This document shows, one piece after another, positions 52,807-63,732 of a stretch of DNA of 64,000 nt. The position numbers were made by a program, and so were the translations under genes. This DNA is from Bemisia tabaci (taxonomy: Eukaryota; Arthropoda; Insecta; Hemiptera; Aleyrodidae). Each line of letters opens with the position of its first letter. Position 1 is the stretch's first letter. Below the pieces are notes generated by a model. It made no database searches and was not told the origin of the DNA. It saw only the letters and a program-made list of their open reading frames with translations. The stretch covers positions 72,163,660-72,227,659 of the forward strand of contig NC_092793.1 in NCBI RefSeq assembly GCF_918797505.1. The letters are read 5' to 3'.

Positions 52807-52834
52807 TGGTTTGCCAGATGGTAACAGGGGTAGC

Positions 52835-53143
52835 CAGAGTGTCTACGAGTCCGGAATTTCCGGAAAGTCCGGAATTTCCGGAAAGTCCGGAAATAGTACT
52901 GATTTTTTAGGGGCGGTCAGGAAGTACTGAAAAAGTGTGGAAATTCCGGAAGTAGGTCCGGTTTTTTTTGAGATTTTTTGTCATTTTTGTCGCAATTTGA
53001 GCGAGAAATTAAAATTTCTGAAATTTTTCGAATTTAGTCAATTGGAGGTACTGAAAAATACTGAATTTTCCCGCCGAGGAGGTACCTAATTTCTTGGGAA
53101 TGTACTGAAAAATCACTGTAAAAGTACTGCTTTTTGGCCAGCC
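52835..53143 (+). mobile_element. MITE family E copy 4
   Basis: AGAGTGTCTACGAGTCCGGA, with TTTCCGGAAAGTCCGG repeated, through AAAATCACTGTAAAAGTACT to TTTTGGCCAGCCTG. The terminal CAGGGTG and CACCCTG are worn. Confidence 0.7.
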
Positions 53144-53146
53144 TGA

Positions 53147-53695
53147 TAGTGCCACCAATTTTCTCTATAATGAACCCCAAAACTTAAAAAAGCCGTCGAA
53201 GTTGAGGCTGTAATGGAGGCTATATCCCACGCTACCCCGAAAGTCCGTCTCTAAAAGTCAAACTCTCTGTGCACAGATGGGGTTACATTAACAAGGTTGC
53301 CACTTTGTTTGGGCACTGCAAATCTGTGAACACGGCAACCCTGCTAGTGTATTTGCTCCCTATCTCGGTATGCAGAGTTTAACTTGATAAAGAGATGAAC
53401 TTTCAGGGTAGCGTGGGATATCTCCTTCATTACAGCCTCAACTTAGAGAATTTTTTTTTCAGCTTTGCAGTCAATTTTAGAGGAAATCAGCGGCACCATT
53501 GTGTTTCTCGCGAAATTTTACAGCAGAATCGGAGAGTTTGACTTGATAAAGAGATGAACTTTCAGGGTAGCGTGGGATATCCCCTACATTACAGCCTCAA
53601 CTTAAAGAGCTTTTTTTAGCTTTGGAGTTAACTTTAGAGAAAACCAGTGGCACCATTGTGTTTTTCGCGAAATTTTGCAGCAGAATCAGTCCTTC
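53147..53695. mobile_element. Inverted-repeat element U with internal tandem duplication
   Basis: Left arm 53147-53275 (TGCCACCAATTTTCTCTATA, GAGGCTGTAATGGAGGCTAT, CCCACGCTACCCCGAAAGTC) is matched in complement twice on the right, at 53378-53510 and 53532-53665. The two right-hand units are about 157 bp apart in tandem. Copy number of one arm has therefore doubled. Confidence 0.7.
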
Positions 53696-54110
53696 AATTG
53701 CAAATGTTTGACACAAGTAGGAGCTCCATTGACGATTTTATGAGCGTTCCAGAAACGTAGTTTTGTAAACATTGCGTTTAGCAATGTAGTGAATGAAGAT
53801 GGGGTGCTCAGGCTCTGTCTGGGATTCGCAAGTGTTTCCGGGGATGAACCGTCATTTCACTCCGGCTACATAGGTATGAGACCATGTCGTAACCTTGCTC
53901 TGTTTTTATATTTAGTCGCTGATCTTGACCCAATTTTTCTGTCAACACCCGCTCGCCGCAAAGTGCCGCCGAGATATGGGAAATCGCGCTCTAGCACGCT
54001 GCACCTCGTCCACCGTCCCAGTTGCGTGGAGCACGATCAGGGGTGGATTCAGCCACTTCCACCCAGAGGGAAAATGGAGCAAACACTGTTGCCTATATGT
54101 ACCCGTGTTA
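53696..54110. other. Unassigned stretch
   Basis: A 131-codon plus frame (53789-54184) runs into a family A scrap and has no known motif. No gene is called. Confidence 0.35.
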
Positions 54111-54180
54111 TGTCAAAACGACGTATGAGCATTCCCATGCTGCCAAATTTCCTCTCAGAAAATATTTACCATCGGAGAGA
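54110..54180. mobile_element. MITE family A scrap
   Basis: AAACGACGTATGAGCATTCC then CATGCTGCCAAATTTCCTCTC match the left arm of family A. The outer end and right half are absent. Confidence 0.5.
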
Positions 54181-54389
54181 GTAATGAATATCGACGGTGT
54201 TAGTCGGCAATTTTACGCCCGTTTAAACTAATGTAATTTTGCCCGCAGTTTTGATCCCTTTGAGCATCAGCTAAAAAAGCTTCAAATTGGCTCAAATTGC
54301 ATACAGCTCATTATTTTCATAGAGAGCATCGATTGCCACACGGACCTCGTCGATTTCCCTACATGACGAAAATAAGCCGCACCCTAGTG

Positions 54390-54480
54390 AGCCCTGTTAC
54401 GCATATATTCTTGCGAGTCTCAGGGCTCATGTCTCAATGCGCATGGTTCCGTTTGCCAGAAATACGTCCAAACAACATGG
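54390..54480. mobile_element. MITE family Q, partial copy
   Basis: GTGAGCCCTGTTACGCATAT, TCAGGGCTCATGTCTCAATG, then GGTTCCGTTTGCCAGAAATA. It matches the right half of the copy at 19478-19607. Confidence 0.55.
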
Positions 54481-55365
54481 CTCAATCCGATCGGCAATGC
54501 TTGGGAAAAGAAATTATTCACAGAGAAAGAGACATCGGAGTTCTGTGTCCGAGGGGAATATTTTCACTTTTACCTTAATTTCGATTTCCCTCCGTCATCA
54601 AGTGTCATGAATGAGTCCGAATGCCATAATGAAACTTGGCGACAATCGCGAGTCTTATTCAAGGCCCAGCTTTCTTTTTCGCAGAGAACGAAGTATGCGC
54701 CAAATTTGAGCCGAAGAAAAGAATAACAGCGACAATTTTGCGGATGGTTTCAGATGGGTTCATCCGTCGGTGAGACTCAGACCGCTTGGTGCCGTTCCAT
54801 TTACCGTTTCACTCCCGCATTGCCAAATTTCTCAACAGCTTTATTGAAGCATACAGGGAACAGCATCAGCGACTTGAAAACTGTAAATAATCGGTAGAGT
54901 AAGTACAGCCTCAAGCACACCTCACCATGCAGGTGAAGGAAACAGGGTAAAACTAAATGATCAGTGAAGGCAACGAAATATAGTTAAAATCGTACAATCG
55001 AATGAGCAACAAAATGACGCATACTTTTCTTTGGCTGCTTCTTCTTCCGTTCTAAGTCGCTCCAATGGTTGTTCCTGGAAAGGATATCAATTCTGAGAAT
55101 TGCGACTTTTCACAGCGACAAATTGTGGGAAAACATTCCGTGGACACATACCTAGGAGCCGCTTTCACAGCGCTCTCGCGCTCTGCGACCCCTAGTTGCC
55201 GCAGTCTCTGTCCTCCAATAGTTTTTCTGGGAGTTGGCCCTCCCTAGTTTCTTGTAAAACTCGTTGTCGCCATTATTTTACTGATCGTCCCCTTCATCTC
55301 CTCCTAGGAGATACCCAAATAGGTATCTTCTTTGACAGCCTTTCTTCTATCACTCTAAAGGTTTC
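54481..55365. other. Unassigned stretch
   Basis: No repeat copy, RNA gene or credible frame. Confidence 0.4.
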
Positions 55366-55367
55366 TA

Positions 55368-55640
55368 GCATCAGGATTTTCTCGATTCTATCAGGATTTA
55401 ATCTCGATTTCATCAGGATTTGAGAAAAAATCGGTCGAAAAATCAGGATATGAGAAAAGTCGGTCGTCCGATCGGATTTTCTTATCGAGCTATTTTTGTG
55501 AGGTTACATTCGCCTCGCGGAGAAACACTTTTTCTCCGCACAAGATCAGGATTTGGAAAAATTATAAAATCAAGATTTTGCAGTAAAAATTCAGGAAAAA
55601 TCAGGATCTCCCAAAATGAAAAAAACTAGACACCCTGTTC
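55368..55640 (+). repeat. Repeat W, built of TCAGGATTT phrases
   Basis: The phrase ATCAGGATT occurs about eight times between 55370 and 55610, mixed with GAGAAAAA and CGGTCG. It ends ACTAGACACCCTG, which is like the ACACCCTG end of family E, so it may be a distant relative with similar construction. Confidence 0.5.
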
Positions 55641-56162
55641 CAGTAAGATGACCATACCAAACTAGTCGTTCGTCATGACGTCGAATACGTCGAAAACTTT
55701 CGTTTTCACAAGTAAAATCCTCCACTCGGCGCAACGAGTTTTTTTTTCCTGAGCTCGATAAAAAATCTGGAAGGAAAGTGTTTTCTCGGTTGTAATGAAT
55801 GTGATTTTTCCAAGTGGGCGTAGGTTTTTTTTTTTATTTCTTCCGAGCCGACCCGATGAAGGAGTTTGACAACATGGACGATTAAGCATTCACCGCTTGG
55901 ACGTGACGCGGCGTGTCAACTCATGCATGACAATCCGCGACCGCCGACCGCGAGCTGCGCCGATCTAGGCCTGACCTCACTTCGCCACTTTCCTTTGCTC
56001 CGCGGCCATCGCCAGGTTGCCTCCCCCCCCCCCCCCCGCCCGGGCCGGCGCCCTCCGCGGAAAAAAGAAAGTCCCGGGAAAAGTCCCCAGAAAGACAATG
56101 GAATCGTGTGGACACGCACGGCCGGACATAATTCCAATCAGCCGACACTTACTCGCTATGAA
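55641..56162. other. GC-rich stretch, no supported gene
   Basis: CpG-rich from 55905 to 56060 with a C run at 56023-56037. The frames here are on both strands and reflect composition. Confidence 0.35.
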
Positions 56163-56166
56163 CACA

Positions 56167-56419
56167 CTGCCGTGCTAAGGAAGAACGCCGTATGAGCCTT
56201 CAGACGTTGCCAAGTTTCCTTCGATAAATATCGAATTTACAGGGAAAATTGTGAATATTTTTTTCCAAAATTTTCAGACAGTTCCGTACATAATTTAATC
56301 TATTATATCTGAACATTTTTAAGGAAAATGTGCATAAATGTCGTCAAAAATACATGTTTTTTCAAGGGAAATTTGGCAACTCTCGAATATTCATACGGCG
56401 GCCTTCCTTAGTACGGTAG
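56167..56419. mobile_element. MITE family A copy 15, CACA duplication
   Basis: A 253-bp copy, left CTGCCGTGCTAAGGAAGAAC, right CCTTAGTACGGTAG, flanked by CACA at 56163-56166 and 56420-56423. Confidence 0.85.
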
Positions 56420-56466
56420 CACAGTGCAAGTGAACAGAGCCAGCGAAACTCCGAATGTGCTCTGTA

Positions 56467-56718
56467 CTGCTATGCTAAGGAAAAACGCTGTATAAGCCCT
56501 TCGACGCTGTCAAATTTCCTCCAATAGAATATGAATTTTTAGGGAAATTTGTGATTTTTTTTTTATCAAATTTTTTAGGGAATCATACCCGTGATTAGAT
56601 CTAATTTTTTTGAAAATTTCAAGTAGAAATATCCATGTTACCCCCTTAAAAATGAAAAATTTTCCGGAGGAAATTTACCAACGTTCGAATGTTCGTGCGG
56701 CGTTCTTCCTTAGCAGGG
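56467..56718. mobile_element. MITE family A copy 16
   Basis: Left CTGCTATGCTAAGGAAAAAC, right GCGGCGTTCTTCCTTAGCAG. It lies only 47 bp from copy 15. Arms carry the usual blocks with more changes. Confidence 0.75.
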
Positions 56719-57002
56719 ATGTGTAGAGGCCGGCTTCTGGGTCGAAAGCACTAGATTCCTGACTTGGAATGAGTCTTGGGAAATCTGGTAGCTACTACTA
56801 GATTTCTGACAGTTCTTATCTCGCCGCTCGTAATCGTAACCAGATGCGTAATTAACACTTATAACAGAAACTTCTTTCTACTATTTCCATTATCAGATAT
56901 TTAGCCTGGGTTCCTAGTTTTCCTGAAAATCATCATATGTTGTATGGAATCCAGCAACCCCTATCACCAGTTATCATCCGTGTAGATTCCCATTATTCAT
57001 TC

Positions 57003-57180
57003 CAATGGCGTAGCTAGGAATTTTTTAAGGGGGGGGGGGGGTCCATTCAAAAACGTGACGGTAAATTTACATTATTTTGTGTACGTGGTAATAATTTATG
57101 TCTGCCCTCCAAAAGTAAAAAAAAGGTACAATTAACCAGGCCGGGGGGGGGGGGGTCCAGACCCCTGGACCCCTCTCTGT
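57003..57180. mobile_element. Partial element with G-run ends
   Basis: ATGGCGTAGCTAGGAATTTT next to a run of about 12 G, then a second G run at 57143-57153 followed by TCCAGACCCCTGGACCCCT. The layout resembles the ends of the element at 24248-24697. Only part of an element seems present. Confidence 0.4.
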
Positions 57181-57204
57181 GCACCCTATCCCTCGGCAAA
57201 GTCT

Positions 57205-57414
57205 CTGAAATTCGTCATTTCCTGGACAAAGGGAAGTAACTCCATTCCATGGTCGCAAAATTGACGCTAATTATTGAATTTTATACAAGCACGCACCTTA
57301 GCATAATTTTTGCATTTGATCAGAAGAAATTCAGTGAAATATTCAGTCAGAATTCCCAGGATTCTCCTGGTAAAAATGCAATTTGCGTTGGGGAAATTAG
57401 GCAACATTGAAATA
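57205..57414. mobile_element. MITE family Y copy 4, abutting H
   Basis: GGGAAGTAACTCCATTCCAT with GGTCGCAAAATTGACG at the left, and TTAGGCAACATTGAAAT at the right, where family H begins. The right end of Y is missing, probably displaced by H. Confidence 0.5.
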
Positions 57415-57727
57415 CACACGGAGAAAAAAACTTCGCACATGGGATCCGAAGTTGAGGTCATATGGATCTCTGAAGTTTTCGGATCACGCATCCGAAAATT
57501 TGAGGTCTAACTGCCGAAGTTCGGGTCTGACATCTGAGTACTTGGGTATGTACCGGAGTACTTCAGATGTGTCACCCGAATCCCTCGGTATATATCAAAG
57601 TCCTTCAGATGTGTGACCCGAACTTCGACAGCTGGACCTCAAGTTTTCAGATGCGTGGTCCGAAAACTTCAGAGATCCATATGACCTCAACTTCGGGTCT
57701 CATGCCTGAAGTGTTTTTCTCCGTGTA
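57415..57727. mobile_element. MITE family H copy 3
   Basis: A 313-bp copy with ends ACACGGAGAAAAAAAC and TTTTTCTCCGTGT. Arms share GAAGTTGAGGTCATATGGAT and TTTTCGGATCACGCATCCG. The CAGAGATCCATATGACCT phrase is intact here and shows the site that G hit in copy 2. Confidence 0.85.
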
Positions 57728-58435
57728 GTTAGGGAAACGACGATTTAGCAGAAAACTCCTCGAATGTGCTTCATTCTTCCGCTCCGGCTGTGTTGCGTTA
57801 TTCCTTAAGGTTATTTTCGAAAATGCTACGGTGGAGCCGGATGCCGTGAGCCACACAAGTTGATGAACAACGCCCCTTGAAAATGGAATCATGCGCGGAT
57901 GTGCAATTGCACGGCGCATGGCGGCGCGCGGCACGGCAGTGAGAAGACACATGCGACTGCATATGCGCAAAACCGGTCGGGTAATGATGGCGTTTGTTTA
58001 CTTCTCACCGGTTCACCAGTTCACCACTCGTGCAGTCGAGTGACCTCGACACAGCGACTCGCTTACTATCATCGACCATCGACGAGACGTCCCCTCTCAG
58101 TTACTCCATTACGCAAGAAACCAACCTCAGAAAATACCACACACCTGTCTCGAGGGTGGGGGAACTCAAGGAATTTCTGTAGAGTAATGGAGATTTCCCC
58201 GTCGTTGTTACAGGTTTTTTTCTTTCTCGCAGTTTCAAGGATTTAGTTTCATATAATATTTTAGCGACACCCCTTCTTCTAACCCGTCTCCGAGTGTCGT
58301 CCAAGTTGTGCGCATCGGTATTCAGTATCCATGCCTCGTGTTTTAATCGAATGTTACGACACACCCTCTTCCCGACCGCCGGTTGGAGCTCACGATCCAA
58401 GAGTCAAGAGCCGCCCATTTTTCTCACAATCAGTG
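57728..58435. other. Unassigned stretch
   Basis: Frames of 99-115 codons on opposite strands (57899-58400) overlap fully and show no motif. No gene called. Confidence 0.35.
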
Positions 58436-58817
58436 CTGCCGTGCTAAGGAAGAACACCGTATGAGCTTCTGGGCATTAACAAATCTCCCTTGACAAATCA
58501 CGAATTTTCGGGAAATTGGTAAACGGTTTTCTTCTGATTTTTTAGAGAAATTTGGTTCGTAATGTGATCCGAAGTGTCTGAAAATTTCAAGGAAATTTTT
58601 TTATAAAGCTCTTTAAAATAAATGTTTTTTGAGAGGCAATCGGCAACACTCGAGAGTTGCCAAATCTCCTTTGATAAAACATGTATTTGTGACGACATTC
58701 ATGCATATTTTTCCTTAAAATTTTCAGATATTTTAGATGAAATTACGTGGAAAATTGTCCCAGTAATTTCGGTTTTTATCGGAAAAAACTTGGCAACGTT
58801 TTAAGGCTCATACGGTT
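58436..58817. mobile_element. MITE family A, composite copy cut by the 3.2-kb transposon
   Basis: Left CTGCCGTGCTAAGGAAGAAC. Around 58635-58670 a right arm runs into a second left arm (CGGCAACACTCGAGAGTTGC then CAAATCTCC), so two copies seem recombined. The last arm (TTGGCAACGTTTTAAGGCTC, then ATACGGTT) stops where the 3.2-kb transposon begins. GGCAG just after that transposon (62040-62044) may be its end. Confidence 0.65.
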
Positions 58818-59806
58818 TAGTCCAGGCAATTGGGCATCAAATAGGGGCTCTTGGGGAAAATTTCCCGGAAAACTTTTTGATGAGTGATTCCTATGTATTT
58901 TTGGACGCTGAATCCGAATTTCGCATTTGTGTAAAGATCTTTTCGCCGCTAAAGCCGCCATTTTGAAAAAATGGCCTAAAATCCCAATTTTTGAAAATAT
59001 CTCGCTTATTTTTGATTTTTTGACCAAAGTAGTTATTTTCTAAAATAAACTACATAAAATTCTAAAGAAAACAGGTTCTTATCAATGTTTTGATTTGACT
59101 GAAATTTCAGCCGCCAGAGCGCGCTGAAAAAACCGCCAAAATTCGAATTTCGCGAAACTTGCGCTTTTCTCGTGAATAACTTTTCTCGGGGTGACTCTAA
59201 GTGAAAAATCTTAACTATTAAACTTATAAAGCAACAAATGTAATACTAGGAGTTGCTTTTTTTATTTTTCTTAATCGTGGACGCCACTGACAAGCTTTTG
59301 AAGTTGGACTGAAAAAAGCTGAACCGAGCATGGACAGGGTTCGCCAGTGTCTGCGTAATTTCTCTTCTGTGGATTTTTCTAGAGGACTTATTTACGAGTC
59401 AGATTGTAAAATTTCATTGGAAGGTGACACCCCCCCCCCAAGACTCCCGAACAATTGAATGTCACAAATTACCTCCCCCCCCCCTCTTCACTCTGGCAAT
59501 TACCGCTGTTTTTAGTGAATGAAACGTGAATGCAATGATTTCATCGGTGATATTTCGAGTAACATTAATAGTTCATCAGGTAATTTCTATAAGTTCTTAT
59601 GAATAATTTTTTTGGACAGGAATAGGGAAAATGGACGGAAAGAAGCCTACTTAAAGTAGACGGACTGTATTATTACAGTTGCATAGTTTTTTCAAGTTGC
59701 AATAAAAACATTTCAGAGTTCTCTGAATTTTCACAAATCAACCAAGTTTTGAAGAAATTGTACTGTGCATACAAAGTTAAAAAATGCAAATCAAGCATCT
59801 ACCTAA

Positions 59807-60880
59807 TTATTTTCTACAGCGCATTGTAGATGGTCCCGGAATTTTCGTTAGATCAGTTTGTGGCACATCTGACTCATCTGAGTTCTTGTTTTTTTGATTG
59901 GATGTTTCCGAATCAATACGTTGCACTGCTTTGCTTGAGCGCAGTACCCTTGTCGCTGGTTCTTCAATTTCCATGTTACTTTCGTCATACTCACTGTCTG
60001 TTTCAGATTTTTGACCAGGTACTGGCGTTGATGGCGTAGATGAGCCAGATTCACAATCCTGATTATCATCTAAGAATGTCATAATTTCCGGTTCATCGAC
60101 GTCCCCTTCCTCTTCCTCTCCTTGTAGGGTATCTTCCATTTGAAAATTATCGCAGGATTGATTGCACATCTGACAGAGAATGGTGCATCGTAAGCCATTT
60201 TTACGGCACCCACAAGTCTTGCGGCAACCTTTCTTGCACTTGCAGGCAATTAGCTTTAAAATATTTTCGGGAGCTGGTGGATCCAAAGTTGTTATAGGCG
60301 TTAGCCCATTTTTGGTGGCTTTCCAGCCCCAATTGCAGGGATCCTTTTTCTCACCCTGCCACTCCTGGACCTGCAAATAAGTTTGGAATGCATGCTCTGC
60401 TGCAGCCTGCTGCAAAGACCCAAGATTCTGTTTATTTTGAAATGAATATTTTATAAAGCAGCCGTATCTGTACCTATTCAGAGAAACTTTCTCAATGTCT
60501 TTGGCCGTAAAGTGCAAGAAACAACCTCTGGCCTGCAGCAGAAATGATTTCACGTGTTGATTTCGAGTCATTAAATTCCTCTGCAGATTTGATTAAATCG
60601 TGATTTTTTTTTAAAATATTCAATAATTTGACTTTTCCTTGATTAAAAATTCCCGAGGTAGTATCACTCCCAGTGAAAGCGTGAATTAAACGAATATTAT
60701 CCGAAATTATTTAATCGCCAACACTTTCTCGGTTGTACAAGACTTGGGGCTTATTACCCCTAGCTGTCTTCATGAAAAATACATTTGGTACCTCTTTGCT
60801 ATGCGCAATTAGCAACACCAGCAAATCTATGTCTTCACCCACCACCAGAGCTGATTCGAAGCCAGGAGCCAAGGAGCCAA
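59807..60880 (-). pseudogene. CXC-domain transposon protein, C-terminal piece, frameshifted
   Basis: Reading leftwards from 60880: GEDIDLLVLL (60839-60810), a TAA stop at 60713-60711, HAFTGSDTTS (60683-60654), then a frameshift near 60496-60512 into a 254-codon open frame ending at 59807. That frame has WGWK at about residue 81 and a CXC motif at 110-140 with nine cysteines (C-x-C-x3-C-x3-C-x-C-x6-C-x3-C-x2-C-x3-C), then an acidic tail. HAxTGxDTTS with CXC marks an uncharacterised family that is multi-copy in many animal genomes. The CXC fold binds zinc and often DNA. Stop and frameshift make it inactive here. Confidence 0.75.
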
Positions 60881-61205
60881 GTCAGCCGTATATTTTCAAG
60901 ATGATATTATTCCTGTCGATCCTCATTTGATTTACCGAAGAATTTGCATTGCTAAAAAGTCGGATGAGGAACTTGCAACGTTTTTGTCATATGAGCTGTC
61001 ACCGTTCCCGCTGTCTCTTCTCACAGAAGAGGGCATGCGTAAAAACACAAAATCTTCACTTTACGGTGGGTTAAGCCCATCAGAAGAGGTAATTGATGAA
61101 AAACATTCGATTCATGTCATTGACGGCGGATTTTTGTTGCACAGAGTCGTTTGGCCCCGCGCCGAATAGTTTTCGTCGATTTTTCAGAGCTATGTTTCAT
61201 ATGTG
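60870..61205 (+). pseudogene. Upstream piece of the same protein, inverted
   Basis: Read on the plus strand this gives a frame with VDPHLIYRRICIA, FLSYELSPFPLSLLTEEGMR, HVIDGGFLLHRVVWP, one stop (61167-61169) and then FSSIFQSYVSYVKSHYS. In the family as I remember it, this segment lies before the GEDIDLL segment on the same strand. Here the two pieces point away from each other from about 60870-60880, so one has been inverted. The call rests on remembered family order. Confidence 0.65.
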
Positions 61206-62039
61206 AAATCTCACTACTCCCTGAACATGCAAATCAGTGTTTCCATTTTTTTTCCATGTGTTTTAAATTAACTTAACATAAACTTTTGCTCGAAATATCA
61301 CCGATGAAATCATTGCATTCACGTTTCATTCACTAAAAACAGCGGTAATTGCCAGAGTGAAGAGGGGGGGGGGGGGAGGTAATTTGTGACATTCAATTGT
61401 TCGGGAGTCTTGGGGGGGGGGGGTGTCACCTTCCAATGAAATTTTACAATCTGACTCGTAAATAAGTCCTCTAGAAAAATCCACAGAAGAGAAATTACGC
61501 AGACACTGGCGAACCCTGTCCATGCTCGGTTCAGCTTTTTTCAGTCCAACTTCAAAAGCTTGTCAGTGGCGTCCACGATTAAGAAAAATAAAAAAAGCAA
61601 CTCCTAGTATTACATTTGTTGCTTTATAAGTTTAATAGTTAAGATTTTTCACTTAGAGTCACCCCGAGAAAAGTTATTCACGAGAAAAGCGCAAGTTTCG
61701 CGAAATTCGAATTTTGGCGGTTTTTTCAGCGCGCTCTGGCGGCTGAAATTTCAGTCATATCAAAAAATTGATAAGAACCTGTTTTCTTTAGAATTTTATG
61801 TAGTTTATTTTTGAAAATAACTACTTTGGTCAAAAAATCAAAAATAAGCGAGATATTTTCAAAAATTGGGATTTTAGGCCATTTTTAGGCCATTTTTTCA
61901 AAATGGCGGCTTTAGCGGCGAAAAGATCTTTAGACAAATGCGAAATTCGGATTCAGCGTCCAAAAATACATAGGAATCACTCATCAAAAAGTTTTCCGGG
62001 AAATTTTCCCCAAGAACTTCCCTATTGCCTGGACTAGTT

Positions 62040-62637
62040 GGCAGAGTGGCAGTGCGCCTGTTTTCCGCCGCTAGCATCAATACCTCGTGGCCGTGTGTAT
62101 GTAGCTTACCACAGCCAACAATATCCATTTAAACTTTTAATTGAAAATGAACATCTTGTTTCCAACCCTTCGAAGTATATTTTCGTGTAATAAGCACTGA
62201 GTCTTAACCGGCCCTGAACCCTTGGGAAATGGGTAAAAGGCAAGAAATTGAGATATGATGTTTCTTGAGGTCCCTTCGGAAGTTTCTAGTTCAAAATAAG
62301 CAAAAGAGATGAGTATGAATTTTGAAGTTTCAGCAGCGGAAGCTCCTTTAAATTTTGTCATGAAAATTTTAAAGAGAAACTGATTTCCAAAAGTTGGTCA
62401 TCGATACTCTATTTCGTAAACGCGACAGAATACACTGATTGCTTTCAAGAGGAATCGTTGACCCATCGCGATGTAGCGACGCTTAATATAATTACCGTCG
62501 CTTGCATCTTCCCTCCTCCCTTTACACCACAGTTCACACCAACGCAGGCCCCTCGGGGAAATTTACGATATTTTCAACGGGGGAAAAAAGCGCTACAAAC
62601 GTGCCATTAATCCCAAAAATCCCAAAATTCGGTCTAA
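62040..62637. other. Unassigned stretch
   Basis: Apart from GGCAG at its start (possible end of a family A copy), nothing is supported. Confidence 0.4.
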
Positions 62638-62911
62638 GCCGCGCCGTTCCAGGCCAAATTGCGTGTTTGGTTTCCCTCTTAACTCGAATAATTAAAGATG
62701 CTGTCTCTTGTATTTTGAAAGACTACAAAATTAGAAATTACTATACTCTCAGGAAATGAGAGATTTTGTCGCCTTTTTTCGTCATTAATTTTTTTTCTAA
62801 ATCAGATTTTTTTTTATACCTACTTGTAAAAAAATTACAAAATTTGCCGTCTCCTAGATTTTCCGCCATGGGCCGCGGCCTATGTGGCCACCCCCTAAAT
62901 CCGGCCCTGGT
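62638..62911. mobile_element. hAT-like family L, right half
   Basis: Landmarks GCGCCGTTCC, TAATTAAAGATGCTGTCTCT, GAGATTTTGTCGCC, AAAATTTGCCG and CTAAATCCGGCCCTG follow the right half of the element at 17091-17889 in order. The end TAAATCCGGCCCTG is better preserved here. Confidence 0.75.
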
Positions 62912-63160
62912 ATTTTAGTAGTCTGGATATGGCAGATCATAGTTTTAGAAAGCTTTGTCTCGTTTGTTTGTTTTTTGAACTGCGAACCTTAAACCGCCGC
63001 AACTCGAGTTTGATTTGAGTCCGAAATTTTTGGGCGTTTTATGTCTCAGAATGTCCCTTAAATAATTTTTTCATGTTCTGACGTAAATCTCCCAATTCTG
63101 AACGTTTGTGGATTGTAGCCCCTTTTCTAGTGGACGGTCACAATTTATATAGTGTTTATA
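62912..63160. other. Unassigned stretch
   Basis: Nothing supported. Confidence 0.4.
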
Positions 63161-63181
63161 TATAATTATTATAATGGATAC
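63161..63181 (+). repeat. Target site duplication of the SINE, left
   Basis: These 21 bases are identical to 63733-63753. A perfect duplication of this length is characteristic of LINE-driven retroposition. Confidence 0.9.
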
Positions 63182-63732
63182 AGTCAGCCTCAGTGGTGTA
63201 GTGGTCAAGGCAGTTCGCTGCCAACACTGAGGTCCCGGGTTCAATCCCCGGAGGTGACTGATATTTGAGGACACTCAAATATCAGTCATCGTGACTGTGG
63301 ATGACTATGCCACTCCAATACCCTGACCCTTCGAGGTTACAGGGTGCGGGAGGGACATAGTCACCCAGTAAGTAATCCGTCTGCACTGTTCGATTGGGTT
63401 GTGAAAAATCGGTAATCACTCGTAGTGTGCGCGACTGCCAGCGCTACCTATCAGTGTAGATTGCATCAACACAGTCCAACTCGGTGGAGGCATGGCCGTG
63501 CTCCGAAAGTCCGTGCTCTGCAGCGTCTGCCACAGTCTTTGATATGACCTTCCGTTGGCTATCAGACGGCCGCTGAGCCTTGCGGAAATATAGATGATAC
63601 TCAATGTGTCAATAGTACGAAGATATGTTAAGGAGTACGGTCCAACTTCGGGGTGCACGACGGCAGTTGCCAGTTGCCTTGGCCCCTTAAGGGCGCCTCG
63701 CCGGCCAGCCCGGCCTTACTTACTTACTTACT
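63182..63732 (+). mobile_element. tRNA-derived SINE, complete
   Basis: A 551-bp element. The head (63182-63262) is tRNA-like, with A box TGGTGTAGTGG (63194-63204), B box GGTTCAATCCC (63239-63249), T stem CCGGG/CCCGG and a weak acceptor stem. A 13-bp hairpin (ACTGATATTTGAG and mate) follows at 63257-63288. The body has no frame of note. The tail is TTAC repeated about five times. Flanking 21-bp duplications are perfect, so insertion was recent. I do not recognise the body as a named SINE. Confidence 0.85.

Larger units (their letters stand above)
58818..62036. mobile_element. 3.2-kb DNA transposon with long inverted repeats and CXC-protein gene
   Basis: The element starts TAGTCCAGGCAAT and ends ATTGCCTGGACTA. 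Terminal inverted repeats are 58818-59559 and 61289-62036 (742 and 748 bp), broadly over 90 percent alike, the left with a small insert at 58830-58850. GTT at 58815-58817 and 62037-62039 is a 3-bp target duplication. The 1.73-kb centre holds a broken gene in two opposed pieces. A 3-bp duplication fits the Academ group (3-4 bp), which is a suggestion only. Confidence 0.85.
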
